Source: Chrysemys picta bellii (Eukaryota > Chordata > Testudines > Emydidae). From it: a DNA stretch of 64,000 nt. The stretch covers positions 86,821,968 through 86,885,967 of the forward strand of contig NC_088796.1 of the NCBI RefSeq assembly GCF_011386835.1, given 5' to 3'. Each line of letters starts with the position of its first letter. Position 1 is the first letter of the stretch. Positions 32,109 to 44,410 of this stretch are shown here, piece by piece. The notes below the pieces were generated by a model. That model ran no database searches and was not told the DNA's origin. It saw only the letters and a list, made by a program, of their open reading frames with translations. The translations under genes were made by a program, and so were the position numbers.

Positions 32109-33981
32109 GAGGGCTTCTCAGGTATATGCAGATGGCTTGTAGAAGCCCCTGGCACAGGGGCAGCATTCTGGGACAGGCCAGAGGTGGCGTAGCTAGGACA
32201 TCCCATTGTGCAGCTGAATTCAAATACATGTGCATGTGAAGGACCAAGCAAAAAAAAGAGGTCAATCATTTTGGAAGGTTTGGGGCAGGAATCCTATAAG
32301 CACGTGTGTTAATTGAGGCAAACAGTAAAAGCACTGGAGTTTGAAACAGGTAGGAAGATTCAGTTTTCAAAAACTACTGCACATTCACATGCTAAAGTTT
32401 TCAAAGCTCTGGTGTTAAGAAGGGCTGTGAATAAACCTTTTATGGGGCCAGACTGTGTCCTGCATAAGTCGTGCTGCAGAGCTGCAATGACCAAGTAGCA
32501 CTGAGCCAGATTCTAGGTTTGTGTAGTTACAGGAATGGGGAAAAAAGCCTAACCGCAAATTAATCCACATTTGAACATAGCACATTAACTGCACTTCAGA
32601 CTCCAGACTGTTCTAAAATTCTTCCCAGTATTTCTGCACAGAACATCAGGTGACCTAACAGTGGAAACTAATGAAGAACCCCATGTTAAGCAAGTAAAGA
32701 AGTAAGTTTTTTCACTGACACATTAAAGCATGAAACAAAAAAAGAAATAAGGAGATTTTCAAAAGCAACCAATGTGTTTGTGGGCATAACTTTTAATCAA
32801 GAAATAATGGAGCCCACATTTTTCCTGCAATTAATCCCAAATACAAATGCCAGCACACATATACCTACCAGATTTACTTGCTCAACATGTCACCTTCAGA
32901 AAAGCAACAACCATAATGAAGTCTTTCTGAAAATCAGACTCAAAATGAAGAGTCCAATAATTCAGGGGAAATGAGTTGGCAAATAAGGGGGTTTTCAAAC
33001 TCAGAAAACCAAGAAGAACGTGAACAAAGTCACAGCAAAATCTCAAAAAGAAAATAAAACAATCCCTTCAAAGAGGCTAATTTTGTTCTGAGCTCCTAGT
33101 CTCTTTGTAGTATGTCTCACATTTTCTCATAAAACAACTGAATCTCTAAATAGAATTATATAAACATTATGAGCTCCCAGCTTTGCGTTTCATACCATGC
33201 CTGGCAGGTGAATGGCAGCAATTTCTTCAAGCTTTTCCAAGCAAGCCTAGGGGACTATTTTACTAGCTCTCTGCAGCTCTGATTAAAATAAATTACAAAT
33301 AATTGCTACAAATTCACACAAGGCATAGGAACCCTACATACTTGTTAAAAATTAAATGTTGTGGAAGATGGTTGTAATGACATTTTCATGCAAAACCACA
33401 TCATTTGGAAAACAGGATGTATAAGTATAATCTAAAATCTGTTCCATGCTTAATGAAGACTACAAAAGGATATTTTTGGAAATAATGACATTTTCTAGCT
33501 GTAACATGGGGCGCAGAGGCATTGCTATTAACCCATTAAAAGTCCCATTGAGAGAAAGAGAGAGAGATTATTATTTTATAAAATTTGCCCCCAAATTTAT
33601 TTCTCAGGCTGATTTTGAATGTAAACTGCCTTGAAGGTACAAGATGAGTATCAGAATGAAATGTAATAAAACAGACAAAATATATTCAATTAAGATTTTG
33701 TTTTGATTTTTTTTTAATTAATTCATAGGCTTTTGCAATTTTGCATCCTGTATAATTTCTAACTTTCCCCATTTCTGAGTAAAATGAAGGTAAATGCTGT
33801 ACTGATTAATGGAAAAACCAATAGAACTCTATCCCTTCAATACTTTGGTAGTGGCCTATTGGAGCCATTTTATGGTCTCTAGTACAAGTTCAACAATATC
33901 TCAACTTCAGAAGCAATAACCTGCTGTCTCATTCCCCCATGCCGTTATTGGTGGTCAGTAGAGTTTCTCATTCTCTTTGTC
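32109..33981. other. non-coding stretch
   Basis: No gene or repeat boundary was recognised. A GAGAGAAAGAGAGAGAG tract lies near 33549. Confidence 0.45.
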
Positions 33982-33984
33982 TCA

Positions 33985-34574
33985 AGCTATGTCTATACTA
34001 GAAAGGCTTTGCTGATACAGCTATAGGCCAAGTCTACACTAGCGAGTTTACAGCAGCACAGCTGTAACGATGGTGCTGCACCACTGTAAGATCGCACGTG
34101 TAGCTGCTCTTTGCTGATGGGAAAGAGCTCTCCCGTCCACATAATAAAACCACCCACAATGAAGCTCTCCCACCAACATAGCACAACGCACACTACTGCT
34201 TATGCTGGCGACACGTAAGTTGCTCAGGGGTGCGTGTTTTTCACACCCCTGAGCAAATAAGTTTTGCCAACATAAGTGGTAGTGTAGACATAGCCATACT
34301 GGGACAGCTATACCAGCAGAGCCTCCAGTGGAGATGCAGCTTATATCCCATCATAAGGCAATCTTTTGACCGTATAGTTAAACCACCTTCCCAGATGACA
34401 TAAGCTATAATGGAAAAAATACTCTTTTGCCAATATAGTTGTGTTTACACAGGGGTTGCTTGGTGGCTGTTGTTGTTTTTTGCCGGCATAGATATATCAG
34501 TCAGGGGTGTTTATTTTTACACACTCCTAACCAATATAGCTATACTGGCACAACTTTGTAATGTAGACCTGGCC
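33985..34574. mobile_element. Harbinger-type MITE interrupted by another MITE
   Basis: Left end AGCTATGTCTATACTAG and right end (reverse complement) GGCCAGGTCTACATTAC are inverted; TCA flanks at 33982-33984 and 34575-34577. A second MITE occupies 34026-34295, so the original element was about 320 bp. Confidence 0.75.
34026..34295. mobile_element. nested Harbinger-type MITE, 270 bp
   Basis: Ends GGCCAAGTCTACACTAG and (reverse complement) GGCTATGTCTACACTAC, with ATA at 34023-34025 and 34296-34298. It lies inside the element at 33985-34574 and is therefore younger. Confidence 0.85.
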
Positions 34575-34578
34575 TCAA

Positions 34579-34920
34579 GGCTATGTCTACATTAGGAGTA
34601 CTTTACTGGTATAGGAATACCAGTATACTATACCAGCAAAATGCTCCTAGCATGGATGCAACTATACTGAAAAATTGGTGCTTTGTATTGGTATAGTTAC
34701 CCCCACAACTCCCCTGAGCAAAAGAAAAGCGTGAGCAAAACAGCAATGTGGCCACAGCAACATTACCCAGGAGGTCAGGCAGGTTTGTGCTCATGCAGGT
34801 AACTCATGCTGCTGCATATGCCACCATGGCCACACCCACACTGCTATTTTTAGTACATTAGCTCAAGCAGAGCTAGTACGTATCTGTCTACCCTCCCAGC
34901 TGCTGTACAGACTTATTCTA
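34579..34920. mobile_element. two partial Harbinger-type MITEs
   Basis: A left end GGCTATGTCTACATTAGG starts at 34579, one base after the previous element's flank, and its match fades near 34725. From about 34733 to 34920 a different MITE interior follows (CAGCAATGTGGCCACAGCAA, then CAAGCAGAGCTAGTACGTAT) with a degraded right end. Boundaries are approximate. Confidence 0.5.
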
Positions 34921-35298
34921 CTGGCAGAGCCAATGCCAACCCCACAATGCTGCAGGAATACCCCTAAAAGAACCCTCCTAGTCTCTAAAGGCACATGAAT
35001 GTGCCACTTGTAATAGTTGTCCAAGCTTGCGAGCCCCTGCACTCAACTTGATGGAATTTGTCTGTCGTGCCATAACTTCTGAATCTGATGCACATCTGAT
35101 CTATTCCAAAATTTCAGGGAACGTTCTAGACATCAATGGCCAGAACCCTCTTCATTTGGAGGGAAATCAGAATGCCAAAAGAGGGAAAAGAGGGACACGT
35201 AGACTTCCTGTCATCTCTTGATGGCACCCATTAACCCCTTGCAGCATAACATTTCCCCTGCTCATCTCTCATGAGAGTTTAACATGTTGACACACTGA

Positions 35299-35543
35299 GG
35301 TTACGTGTGCACTTAAAACACTGCTGCAGCTGAGCCATTGTACTGTAGCACTTCTGTGTAGACGTTCCCTACAGTAATCTACCTCCCTGAGAGGCAGTAG
35401 CTAGGTCGACAGAATTCTTCCATCAACCTAGCACTGTCTACATTGCGGGTTAAGTTGGCTTAGGTATGCCGCTTGGAGTGTGGATTTTTTACACCCCTGA
35501 GAGACATAGCTATGCCAATGTAACTTTTCCGTGTAGACCTGCC
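35299..35543 (+). mobile_element. Harbinger-type MITE of the 14042 family
   Basis: It follows the element at 14042-14307 along its length (ACTTAAAACACTGC; GAATTCTTCCATC; CACCCCTGAG) and ends GTGTAGACCTGCC. The terminal match GGTTACGTGTGCACTTAAAA is decayed. The expected duplication is unclear (TGA left, TTG right). Confidence 0.75.
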
Positions 35544-35799
35544 TTGAAAAACATAAGAGAAATAATTACTCTCCCTGCTGGGGAGCAATGGAGCAGATTC
35601 TTAGCCAGCAGGGACAGCCAGAGGGAGAAGAGAGAGAAGGCTTCATTCATTCCATCTTCCTTCCTAATGTCCTGTCTCCTCAGCCTGCCCCAAGTGGGAA
35701 GAAAGACGGCACTAGCCGTCCACCCCTTCCTTTCAATCTGGGAGAAAGAAAGGCAGTCTGGGGCGAGGGAAGAAGAAACACAGGGCTTCCCTGGCATGT

Positions 35800-36345
35800 T
35801 GCAGAGAATGGAGGATCATAGCAGGAATAGGGAGAGAGCAATAGGGGAAAACAGAGCCCTAGACATGGTGAGGAAAATGTGGTGCCTTGATGGGGACGGC
35901 GGGGGAGGAGAGACACATAGCACCCTTGACATGGTGTAGACTAGAGAATGGGGGACCCTAGCGTGGGCATAAGAGGGATTGGAGGGGAATCAGAATCCCT
36001 GACATGCTGGGAGAATGGAAGACCCTGGTGTGGGGGGGAGAAGGGAATGGAGATGAACAGAGCCTCTGGTATAGCATGGAGAATGGGGGACCCTGCTGTG
36101 CAGGGATACACAGAACCATTAGTGGAGAAAACTGAGGGACCCTGGTGCAGGACGTTGGTATGGGGAAGGGAGGCGCACAGAGTCACTGGCATAGGGAAAA
36201 GAATGGGAGACTTTGGTATGGCAGGAAAGAGACTGGGGGGCACACAGAGACCCTGGCAGGGAGGAGATTGGGGGGAGTTGCAGGAAGTCCCTGAAATAGA
36301 TGGGGATGGGAGGATGGAACACAGGGAACATATTGGGAGCATGAA
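35800..36345. repeat. degenerate GA-rich minisatellite
   Basis: Variants of a unit containing GGGAGAATGGGGGACCCTGG and CACAGAGCCCTGGCAT recur about every 65-100 bp, at least six times. Both strands stay open for ~145 codons (35948-36388 on +, 35941-36384 on -), a by-product of composition rather than evidence of genes. Confidence 0.6.
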
Positions 36346-36388
36346 GGAATGCCAGGAGAATGGCCAGCAGAAGCAAAAAAGCATGTAA

Positions 36389-38071
36389 TTCTGTAATATA
36401 TGTTGTGATTTAGAGCATGATTATGTTAACAAAACAGTAAAGACTATGCAAAAATGGCATTATCTTATTCTATGGGGCCTATCCAGGAAGGCACTTATTT
36501 ATGTATGTAACTTTAAGCATGGGTACATGATCCAATACTTTCCATATTCAGGGCCCAGATGTGTTGCCAAGTTATATCTGTTCTATTTTGTTGATTCAGG
36601 CCCCAGTGCTCCCATTGATGATTGCACGTAATCACATGCCTGGGCCGCCACAGCCCCACTGATGTTAATGGGGCTTTGGGTAGGCACAGAGGTATGCCCT
36701 CATAAAGACAATTGCAGGATCAGGGACTACAACAAGGAACACTTCATGAGGCTCCCCGTGAAGAGCTACCTCGATTCATTTCATCAGGCTGGGGGAAGGT
36801 TTTCACTCACCTCAATTGTTATTGTTCCCCTTTGCCAAGCAGTAGCAGATTTTGATTCCGACAGGTCAGTTTCCCATTTGTAGCAGAAATTGTGGAGTCA
36901 GGTATTTTCTAGGAGATTTGTTTCCTTACAAAATGTACACACCATCCTGTTTCCTTGAACCAAGATGGCAACACACTGCACAAAGGCAACTGTCTTTTGC
37001 ATAAACCTTAGCTGAGGCACTGCTCTGCTCCAGCCCCAGAAGCAGCTACCTCCCTCCAGTCTGACTGCAAAACTCATGCTTAGCACTTAGCCCTCAAGAA
37101 TAGAAACAGCCCTAACCCAAAACTCTTACCAAGAACATCCTGACCAGAAAGGAGAACCCTTAACCCTCCTTTTGTGCACTTGCTTTGCAATACAAAAAGA
37201 AGCTCTGAAAGGAGTAATAACTATACTGAAAGTGCTTTAACCCACACAATAGCCTTATTGGTTACTGCCTGACACCCTTAACTCTTCCTCTGGAGAGTTT
37301 CACCCTGGTAACCCCAAATGTGCAAGTCATTATCATCCTTTGTTACAACATTACAAAATGTATCAATATCAACTACAATCAGTGGAAATAAAGTGGAATG
37401 GAAGACTAAGCTATTAAGAGTGCTGTTAATTTCACTGTAAAGTCTTTCACATGGGAACTTTGGGGGACGTTTCTATTATCTTTGTATAAATAATTAAATA
37501 GTAAAATAAAGACATGCTTGCCTACATCTTTTGGAAGTGTAAAGATACTATGAGGACATACTTGCCAGAAATGGGTTTACTCATTATTGCAGGTGTTAAG
37601 ATGAGCTGGTAATTAGCCTGTTGGCAATTTACTTTCAGAGAAACCTTGGAAAAATCTTACAAATGTCAGTTACTTTTATATTATCTCTTTAACTTATGCG
37701 CACGGCACACGCAAAAAGTCTTCATCATTATGCTAAAGTGAGTGCAATAACTTTATCCTGAATTGTGTGCTAAAAGGTCACAACCACAATTATATGGAGG
37801 TGAAAGATATTTTACCAAAGGCACTTTAAGGTGAACAATTAGGAACTGTAATTACTGTAGTACAGCATATACCTCAAGTGCCGCTTTCTGAATGAAGAAG
37901 TAGAAGCATGATTCATTCCCATTAAGTTCTTCTTTTGCTTCCACGGTAAAAAGACTGCATGTGAATTCAGTATTGTAAAGATCTTCTAAAGCATGCTGCA
38001 GTAGCACCATATTCCAGCCAGCAAAATAGAAAAGGACCGATAACTGGTCACTTGGGTTTTCTCCTTTACAG
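36389..38071. other. non-coding stretch upstream of a coding exon
   Basis: About 36470-36700 holds the old TGTAACTTTAAGCATG-type repeat also seen near 22080 and 58540. The rest is AT-rich single-copy sequence ending in the pyrimidine tract (GGGTTTTCTCCTTTACAG) of the next exon. Confidence 0.45.
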
Positions 38072-38214
38072 AAAATGAATAGTCAATATGTGCGCTTTGA
38101 AGTGTTTGGATGTGAAACTGAGGAACTAACAGACTTCTGGGAAAAGACAATTGAAAAACAAACTAAGCATCTGCAAATTGAAAAAGAACGTCAACAGAGA
38201 AGTGCTCTGCCAAA
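38072..38214 (+). CDS. candidate host coding exon, LRRC2/LRRC39-like N-terminus (uncertain)
   Basis: A pyrimidine-rich acceptor ending TTTACAG at 38071 and a perfect GTAAGT donor at 38215 bound 143 bp with one open frame; the other two + frames hit stops at once. An ATG at 38075 with A at -3 would begin 46 codons plus two bases, so this may be the first coding exon, with non-coding exons upstream. The peptide starts MNSQYVRFEVFG, continues ELTDFWEKTIEKQTKHL and ends in the charged coiled-coil QIEKERQQRSALP. From memory this resembles the start of leucine-rich-repeat proteins LRRC2 and LRRC39 (short head, LWE/VWEK motif, Lys/Glu helix, SAL). No LRR exon was found downstream in the window. Alternative: an exon of another coiled-coil protein. 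Confidence 0.55.
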
Positions 38215-38949
38215 GTAAGTGGAGGGGAGGGGGAGAAGGGATGCTTGTTTCTGTGGGTTGATATTGTAATCCTTTAAAAAAATAAAAAATAAAAATAAAT
38301 AAATACATTTAGTACATGCAATAGATGCCAGAATGACCGCCCAGGAAATTGGGGTTCTTTGTATAATATACAACAACAAAGCTTCATGCGCTGCCCCTCC
38401 CCCTGTGTGCCTCAACCATGACCTCAATGGCTATCTCAAAAAGATAAGAGAGGGTAGTTCATTCTTGGGCCCTGCTCAAGTCACTAATGCTACCTTTACC
38501 CCTCACTGTTTGGTGCTGTGTGGAGCCTCAGTTCAACCACAGCAGAGAATCTGGCCTTAGATCATTTAGCCTTTCTAACCTTGTGTTTGCTAGGAAAAAA
38601 TGTGTGTTCGTATGTTCTTAACTCAGAGTAACTAACGTAACTAATACAAGGTCAATCCCTAATTAAAACAAGGTAGTTTCAACATGTGTCAGCAGGCCAA
38701 GGCAAACTCTAAACTCCCCTCTAGTCTTTACCTCAGCCTGCTAACCTGTGAAAACTATAAACTGCCTTGTCTTCAGAGGATCGTAGATTGTGCTGGTTAC
38801 CCCGAGGTAAGAACACACCTTTTTTTTTTTTTTTTCCTAGTGAAGATGCATCTTTTTACATAAGCTGGTCCCAAATAAAGGAAGCATTCAAAATTTACCC
38901 ACCCTTTTCCTTTTTTTTGAAAAAAGGTTAAAATCCAACAGCAGAGGAA
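38215..38949. other. intron-like non-coding stretch
   Basis: It starts with the GTAAGT donor. It contains an A-rich AAATAAATAAATA tract at about 38279-38305 and a 16-17 T run at about 38821. Nothing else is seen. Confidence 0.4.
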
Positions 38950-39235
38950 GGAAGGATGGTGTTGCAGTTAGTGCCCTGGACTAGAGTGTGTGAGAGCTGA
39001 GCTGAGTTCAGTTCAGTTCCTGGGTCTGCCTTAGATTTACACTGTAACCTTGGGCAAGTCCCTTAATTTCTCCATCCTTAGCTCCCCACCTGTATAATTT
39101 CTCCTGTCTTTTGTCTGTCTTGTCTATTCGCTCTTCGGGCCAGGAACTGTCTTACTATGAATTTATGCAGTGCCTAGTACAGTGCCTTGATCCTTATTGG
39201 GCCTCTAGGTACTACTGCACTACAAATAAACTCCC
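38950..39235 (+). mobile_element. MIR/CORE-type SINE with L2-like tail
   Basis: A tRNA-like head (GTTAGTGCCCTGG as A-box region, then GAGTTCAGTTCAGTTCC as B-box region) leads into ACCTTGGGCAAGTCCCTTAA, TCTCCATCCTTAGCTCC and CCACCTGTA, the conserved CORE of MIR-type SINEs. The 3' tail (AGTGCCTAGTACAGTGCC, GGCCTCTAGGTACTACTGCA) is like the L2 3' ends at 29690-29755 and ~61245. Confidence 0.75.
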
Positions 39236-40929
39236 ACCTCTCACCTAACCTATCTGGCCAACAAGTAAGAAGCATTGCTCCTGGTAAGAAGAATCTTGTA
39301 GATTTAACTGTACACAGTCTCTCCAGGGCTATCAATCTAGTAGTGCCAAAGGAAACCAAGAAAGTACTGTAAGAGGTGGTCCAGCAGGTGGCAGCAGCCA
39401 ATCTTGAGAAATAAGGGATGACCTACAAAGTAGCTTTGTCAAGCCAGGAGAGATGAAAACTAGAGATGACTGAGCCCCAAAGCTCAGGTTAAGTTTCCTC
39501 ATTATGCTAGAAGACACTCCAGATGAGCAGGATTTAGTAGATCTCCCACTGTTGCTACTGCTGGCAGAGCAGCACCAATGGTAGCAATGGTGGGAAATGT
39601 TAGGAAGATGAGTTTGGTGGTATCTCTCAAAGCCCGGAGATGTGCAAGACTGGAGTCTTTCTGGTGATATCGGTGCTTATGTTTCCTGTCTTAGACTCAG
39701 AACTGAATGGAAGGAGAGGTTGGAAAAAAGGATACAAATGATGAAGACTCAAAATGAAGAGCCAGCTAGTTGAAGGCTTCTTACGCATTTGGGAAAAGAA
39801 GGAAAAATGTTTTGCAGAAGAAAACCATAGTGTATTGCAAACACCCAATTTATTTTTATTTATAAGTTTCAATGAGATTTATTTTACAGTACCATCAACA
39901 TGTAGGGAGTTCATATGTGAAACCTCTATTACTGCTTATGAGACCTATTATCTATGTGGACCCCTCATTCAGTGAGGAGAGAATAAATGTGTATGGATCC
40001 TAAATTGTGGTTCCCTGATCAGACAACTGTCTGGAAAAGGAATTTAGTATCATTTTATCTAAATGCTCATTGAAATAATCTCCTGTGTATTTTATTAAAT
40101 ACTCCTTAGGTTTCTATACATACTGATATTATAGAGCAATTTAATGTGTTTTTTCTTTGAAATTGTTGAATACATTTTTGTGTTTTTGACTACTATGAAA
40201 CCACAAATATACGCAGAGAACAAATACACTTAAAAGATATTAATTTATTACTAATACACTTTGGGAGCAGGTCCAATTCCTCCTCCTTATAAGACAGATT
40301 GTTTCAAAGTGTATTCGTCTAACCCCTACCACAAATGTGCAATAACCTTTACTAAAATGGTAGAGTTTCAATGAAGTAATGCTATCAAGTTGCTTCTTTT
40401 TTAGTGATTGTTTCATTGCTACAGGAGTAATGCACGGCAAAATGGATTCTTTTAAAACACATTAAAAATCCCTTTCCCTCAATTGCTCAGTTGTCAGTCT
40501 CTTGCAATGACATCATTTGACTAGTTCTCCAGTCTCCATATAGTTCCAGGGTAGACAAGATTTTAATTATCAAGGGGGAGGGGGCATAGAGGGGAAATCA
40601 GTAAAAGCAAGATTCTGTTTTTTAAATAGCTTAGGTAAACTGTTATCGTAAAGCATGTTTAAAATGTTCTATTTTCCTTTGTACATCACATTTCAAATAT
40701 GCCACATTGGAGAGACCTGAGGGCAAAAAACAAATCTGGCATCCAATAGGAGTTGTGCACATGGAAATGACAGGCTGATTGGGAGCCTGAAAAAAGCAGT
40801 TCATACATAAAAAACTACCTGGGAACACATGCTCAGAAATCAAGTAATCAGAACTTTTGAAAATAATTTCCCTGTGGGCTGAAACTGCCTAAAATATGCT
40901 ATGCTCCATTTCTTCAATATGGTTTTCTT
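39236..40929. other. non-coding stretch
   Basis: Several open frames below 85 codons without splice context. Nothing recognisable. Confidence 0.45.
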
Positions 40930-41057
40930 ACACTGCTTTCAAAGTGACATAAGCTAAACTAGAAAGGCACTCTTATTCCATATCTACATAGGGAGCTATA
41001 ACAGTATAACTATAACCATATAATTATACCTGTAAATTTCCCCATGTAGACAGGCCT
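40930..41057. mobile_element. MITE remnant
   Basis: A right end reading CCATGTAGACAGGCCTCA fits the Harbinger-type terminus; the preceding AT-rich TATAACTATAACC interior resembles MITEs with repeated TATAAC segments. The left end is not resolved. Confidence 0.35.
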
Positions 41058-41256
41058 CAAGGGAGTTAGGCACACGGCTCCCATTAAGTTTTAGTGGGAT
41101 TAAGCTCCTTTGAAAATCCCAGGCTGTGCAGCTCAATTTTCTCCTCACTTGCCTGTGCTCAGCACCTACTAAACCCAAGACCAAATTCTGCTCTCAGGAT
41201 TGCACTGGAGTTTACACTGGTGTAGCAGAGATCAAAAATGGGACCCAAGGATCAAA

Positions 41257-41527
41257 GGTTATGGCTGCACTACAGTTTAAGTCAACATAAATTATGTCAT
41301 TCAGGAGTGTGAATTAGCCACTCCCCCAAGCAACATAATTTATGCCAATTTAAGTGCCAGTGTGGACAGCGCTATGTCAGTGGAAGAGCATCCCCTGGCA
41401 ACATGGCTACCACTGTGGGGGCTGGAGAAATTAAGCCAATGGGAGACCTCTCTCCCATCGACTTAGAGCAGCTTTGTTAGAGATCTTACAGTGGCACTGC
41501 TGCATCAGTGCAGCTGCTAAAACATGC
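41257..41527. mobile_element. Harbinger-type MITE, decayed
   Basis: It begins GGTTATGGCTGCACTACAG and includes a short inner palindrome (CATAAATTATGTC ... GCAACATAATTTATG). A right part with AGTGCAGCTGCTAA ends near 41527. The right terminus has decayed beyond a clear inverted match. Confidence 0.6.
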
Positions 41528-43283
41528 AATACAAGAGAGACTCAGACTTACTGTACTGAAAATCTAGGAGTGAGAATTTCACTACAGGATTCAGATGGAT
41601 TGACTACTTTCCATACATATTCTCTTCCAATGAAATGAATCATGGGGAGGAGACCTGTCAGAATCCACTAGGTGGCAAGAGTGAGAAACAGAACAGAGTG
41701 CCTGCTTTCCAAAGTATTTCCCCGTGATACTTCAGGCTCCTGACATCACAGGACTTTACTTCAGTGATGTCACAGAATGATGCATTGTGGGATGTCTTTA
41801 GCAAATTAGGATTAGCCAATAGATGTGAAGAGAAGTGAATAAAATATATTTTTTAAAATAGTAAACTGAAACTTATCTTTGTGCTGAATGCATTCTCCCC
41901 AGCCTGGATCCTAGGGGCTCTGAGAACATATTTCTGGATTTAGCCCAGTGTTCAGTTTAGCTTTGCAATTTACCTTGAGTGTTTAAATGAATTATTTTGG
42001 GCTCAAGTTTCACAGTGTTAGATTTAGGACTTTGGGTCATGTTGTTATCTTTATTTATCCAGAGGGTAGCAACCCATTTTGATTACTAACTCAATCTCTT
42101 TTTCAGGAGCAATCTGACTAGTAGCTTTATAAATTACTAGTAACAAAACACTACATTCCCACAGCAATAAATACAATTTAAGATCAATCAGCAAAAACTA
42201 AAATACAATAAAACTGAAATTCAAATCTAAATGTCAAGAAACAAACAATCAGAAGCAGGAGCAGAATGCGAGATGAATATGTTTGGGGTAAATTGAAAAG
42301 ATGGGAGTATAAGTCTTTAATTCACCTGATTGTCATTATAAAAATCAAAAGGAAGTGAAGAGAAAAGACAAACTTTAAGACAAGCCAAAACACTGAAAAA
42401 TGTTCCTTACCTCGAGAGACTATACGACTGAAAAGGTTGTGGTTTAGTAATTGATAAAACTACATGGGCACTGTGGGATCATTATTGCTTAACAGAATGA
42501 GCCAAAAATCCTCTGGATTATTTATCAGTCGCTCTTAGTAAAGGCAGAGCTTTTAGCAGAGTGGGATGTGCAACCAATACAGTGAGATCTAGGAATTAAA
42601 AAAAAAAACACTTCTTCAAAGGACAACTTCATTTAATTTGTTTTTTTCAAACCAAATTTACGCATTGGTTTTGAGTATAACAATGGGATATTTCAACTAA
42701 GCCAATCCATTTTAATTATTTTTTGTGATTAAAATAGGATACGTTTGCTTATCCTTTCCAGCTTTCATTATTTTACCATTCTTCCTCATCTGGATAGTGT
42801 GTTACTAGAAGATGTACTATGTACGATGTACTATGCCTCTTTCATTACATATGCACGATTAAGAACAACTTTGTGTGTGTGTAACACAGACAAAATCGGA
42901 AGTAGCATAGTTTTACCATCATCTAAAACAAACACTAAATAATCTGGATCCAATCCCTCTTAGGCTCTGTTTATGAGAAGTATATTCAATGCTACCACGG
43001 GAATGACAGATACTCCATTTTATCTGTATTGTATGGATAAGGTCTGACAACTTTGAAACTGTGTTTAAGGGAGAGTTTAAATACAGTTCCTTAACATTGT
43101 TCCTCACCATTGTTTTCCACAAACTAGGAAGTGTTGTTGTGCTTGTTTATGCAATACTTTGAACCTGAATGACTTACTGGAACCAGAGCAGAGTTCTTTC
43201 TTGCTAATACAGTAGTGTCAGTTTTTCAGCGGGTCCAAATGGGACTGGGAGAACTTTCACAAACCTGACCCAGCACAGTTTCC
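41528..43283. other. non-coding stretch
   Basis: AT-rich single-copy sequence; an A-run at 42597-42609. Nothing recognisable as gene or repeat boundary. Confidence 0.45.
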
Positions 43284-43692
43284 TTAGAGCTTGTCTACGC
43301 AGTTTCTGCGCAGTAAAGCAGTTTTTTTGCGCTCAAACTGCAGACGTGTACACACTGTCAGGCCAATCTGTGCGCAGAAACTCCTCAGTTGCAGTGCTGC
43401 AAAAAACCCACCTCGACGAGAGTTGTAAGGCTATTTGCTCCAACGCTCTATTGCCAGTGTAGACACTTGATTGCTTTCTGCGCTGTAATTGGCCTCTGGA
43501 GCTGTCCCGTAATGCCTCAAGTGACTGCTCAGCTCATTGTTTTGAGCTCAGCTGCCCCAGAGACATGCGCCCCTCCCCTTTCAAAGCACTGTTTCTGACA
43601 GCCGTTGGGTGCTGTACTGATCTGCTCTGGGACACAAAGCAAACCATTACTGTGGAATGCTCATGTTGTTGAACACAGAGGCAGGTGTCTCT

Positions 43693-43957
43693 GGCTATGG
43701 CTACACTGGCGCTTTACAGCGCTGCAACTTTCTCACTCAGGGGTGTGAAAAAACACCCCCCTGAGCGCAGCAAGTTACAGCGCTGTAAAGCCCCAGTGTA
43801 AACAGTGCCCCAGCTAATCCCCTCGTGGAGGTGGAGTACCTGCAGCGCTGGGAGAGCTCTCTCCTAGCGCTGGCGCGCAACCACACTTGCACTTCAAAGC
43901 GCTGGCGCGGGAGCGCTCCCGCAGCAGCGCTTTGAAGTTTCGAGTGTAGCCACGGCC
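43693..43957. mobile_element. nested MITE with GCGCTGTA palindromes
   Basis: Ends GGCTATGGCTACACTGGCGC and (reverse complement) GGCCGTGGCTACACTCG. Inner blocks TTTACAGCGCTGCAACTT and its near-complement at ~43763-43785 fold back. The same family starts at 63951. The target duplication is not clear (TCT left, TGT right). Confidence 0.75.
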
Positions 43958-43995
43958 TGTGTGTGTGTGTGCGCGCGCGCGAGAGAGAGAGAGAG
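43958..43995. repeat. compound microsatellite (GT)n(GC)n(GA)n
   Basis: TG, CG and AG dinucleotide runs follow one another directly at the end of the nested MITE. Confidence 0.9.
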
Positions 43996-44234
43996 ATTGC
44001 TGTGTAGAGAGCCCAGAAAGGGAAGCGGGGGTTGATGTCCGAGTTTTCCCCTCCCCATGCCTCAGAACTGGTTGCTTCCTGCCACTGTGTGAACTTACAA
44101 GACAGCATTCTGACACACTGTCTGTCCCCCAAAACACATTGTCTCTCTCCCCCCCGTCCATACATACACTCCCTGTCACACACTCTCCCCCTACCCCCAC
44201 TTCAGTTGAAAAGCAGCTGGCAACGTAGTAGGAT

Positions 44235-44410
44235 GAGGGGCGGCGCAACCCATTAGGCAACCTAGGCGGTCGCCTAGGGCACTACAATTTGGGGGGCGGC
44301 GACCGCGGCGGTATTTTGGCGGCGGGACTTTCGCTGCCTCTGTGGGGGGCGGCATTTCGGGGCGGGACCTTCTGCCACCTAGGGTGGCAGAAGAGCTGGT
44401 GGCGCTCCTG
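44235..44410. mobile_element. GC-rich hAT-type MITE
   Basis: The 8-bp duplication AGTAGGAT flanks it at 44227-44234 and 44411-44418. Ends GAGGGGCGGCGC and (reverse complement) CAGGAGCGCCAC are short inverted repeats. The interior is GC-rich with TTGGGGGGCGGCGA and TTTCGGGGCGGGACC; no ORF. Confidence 0.8.

Noticed and set aside
35941..36388. Overlapping ~146-codon open frames on both strands
   Set aside because: They lie in a GA-rich degenerate tandem repeat; openness follows from composition, with no splice context or protein motif.
39754..39975. 73-codon + frame starting MKSQLVEGFLRIWEKK
   Set aside because: Looked at as a continuation of the LRRC2-like gene, but there are no leucine-rich repeats and no splice sites at fitting positions.
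43737..44260. 148-codon minus-strand frames
   Set aside because: They cross MITE and microsatellite sequence (Arg/Ala and Ser/Arg dipeptide runs).
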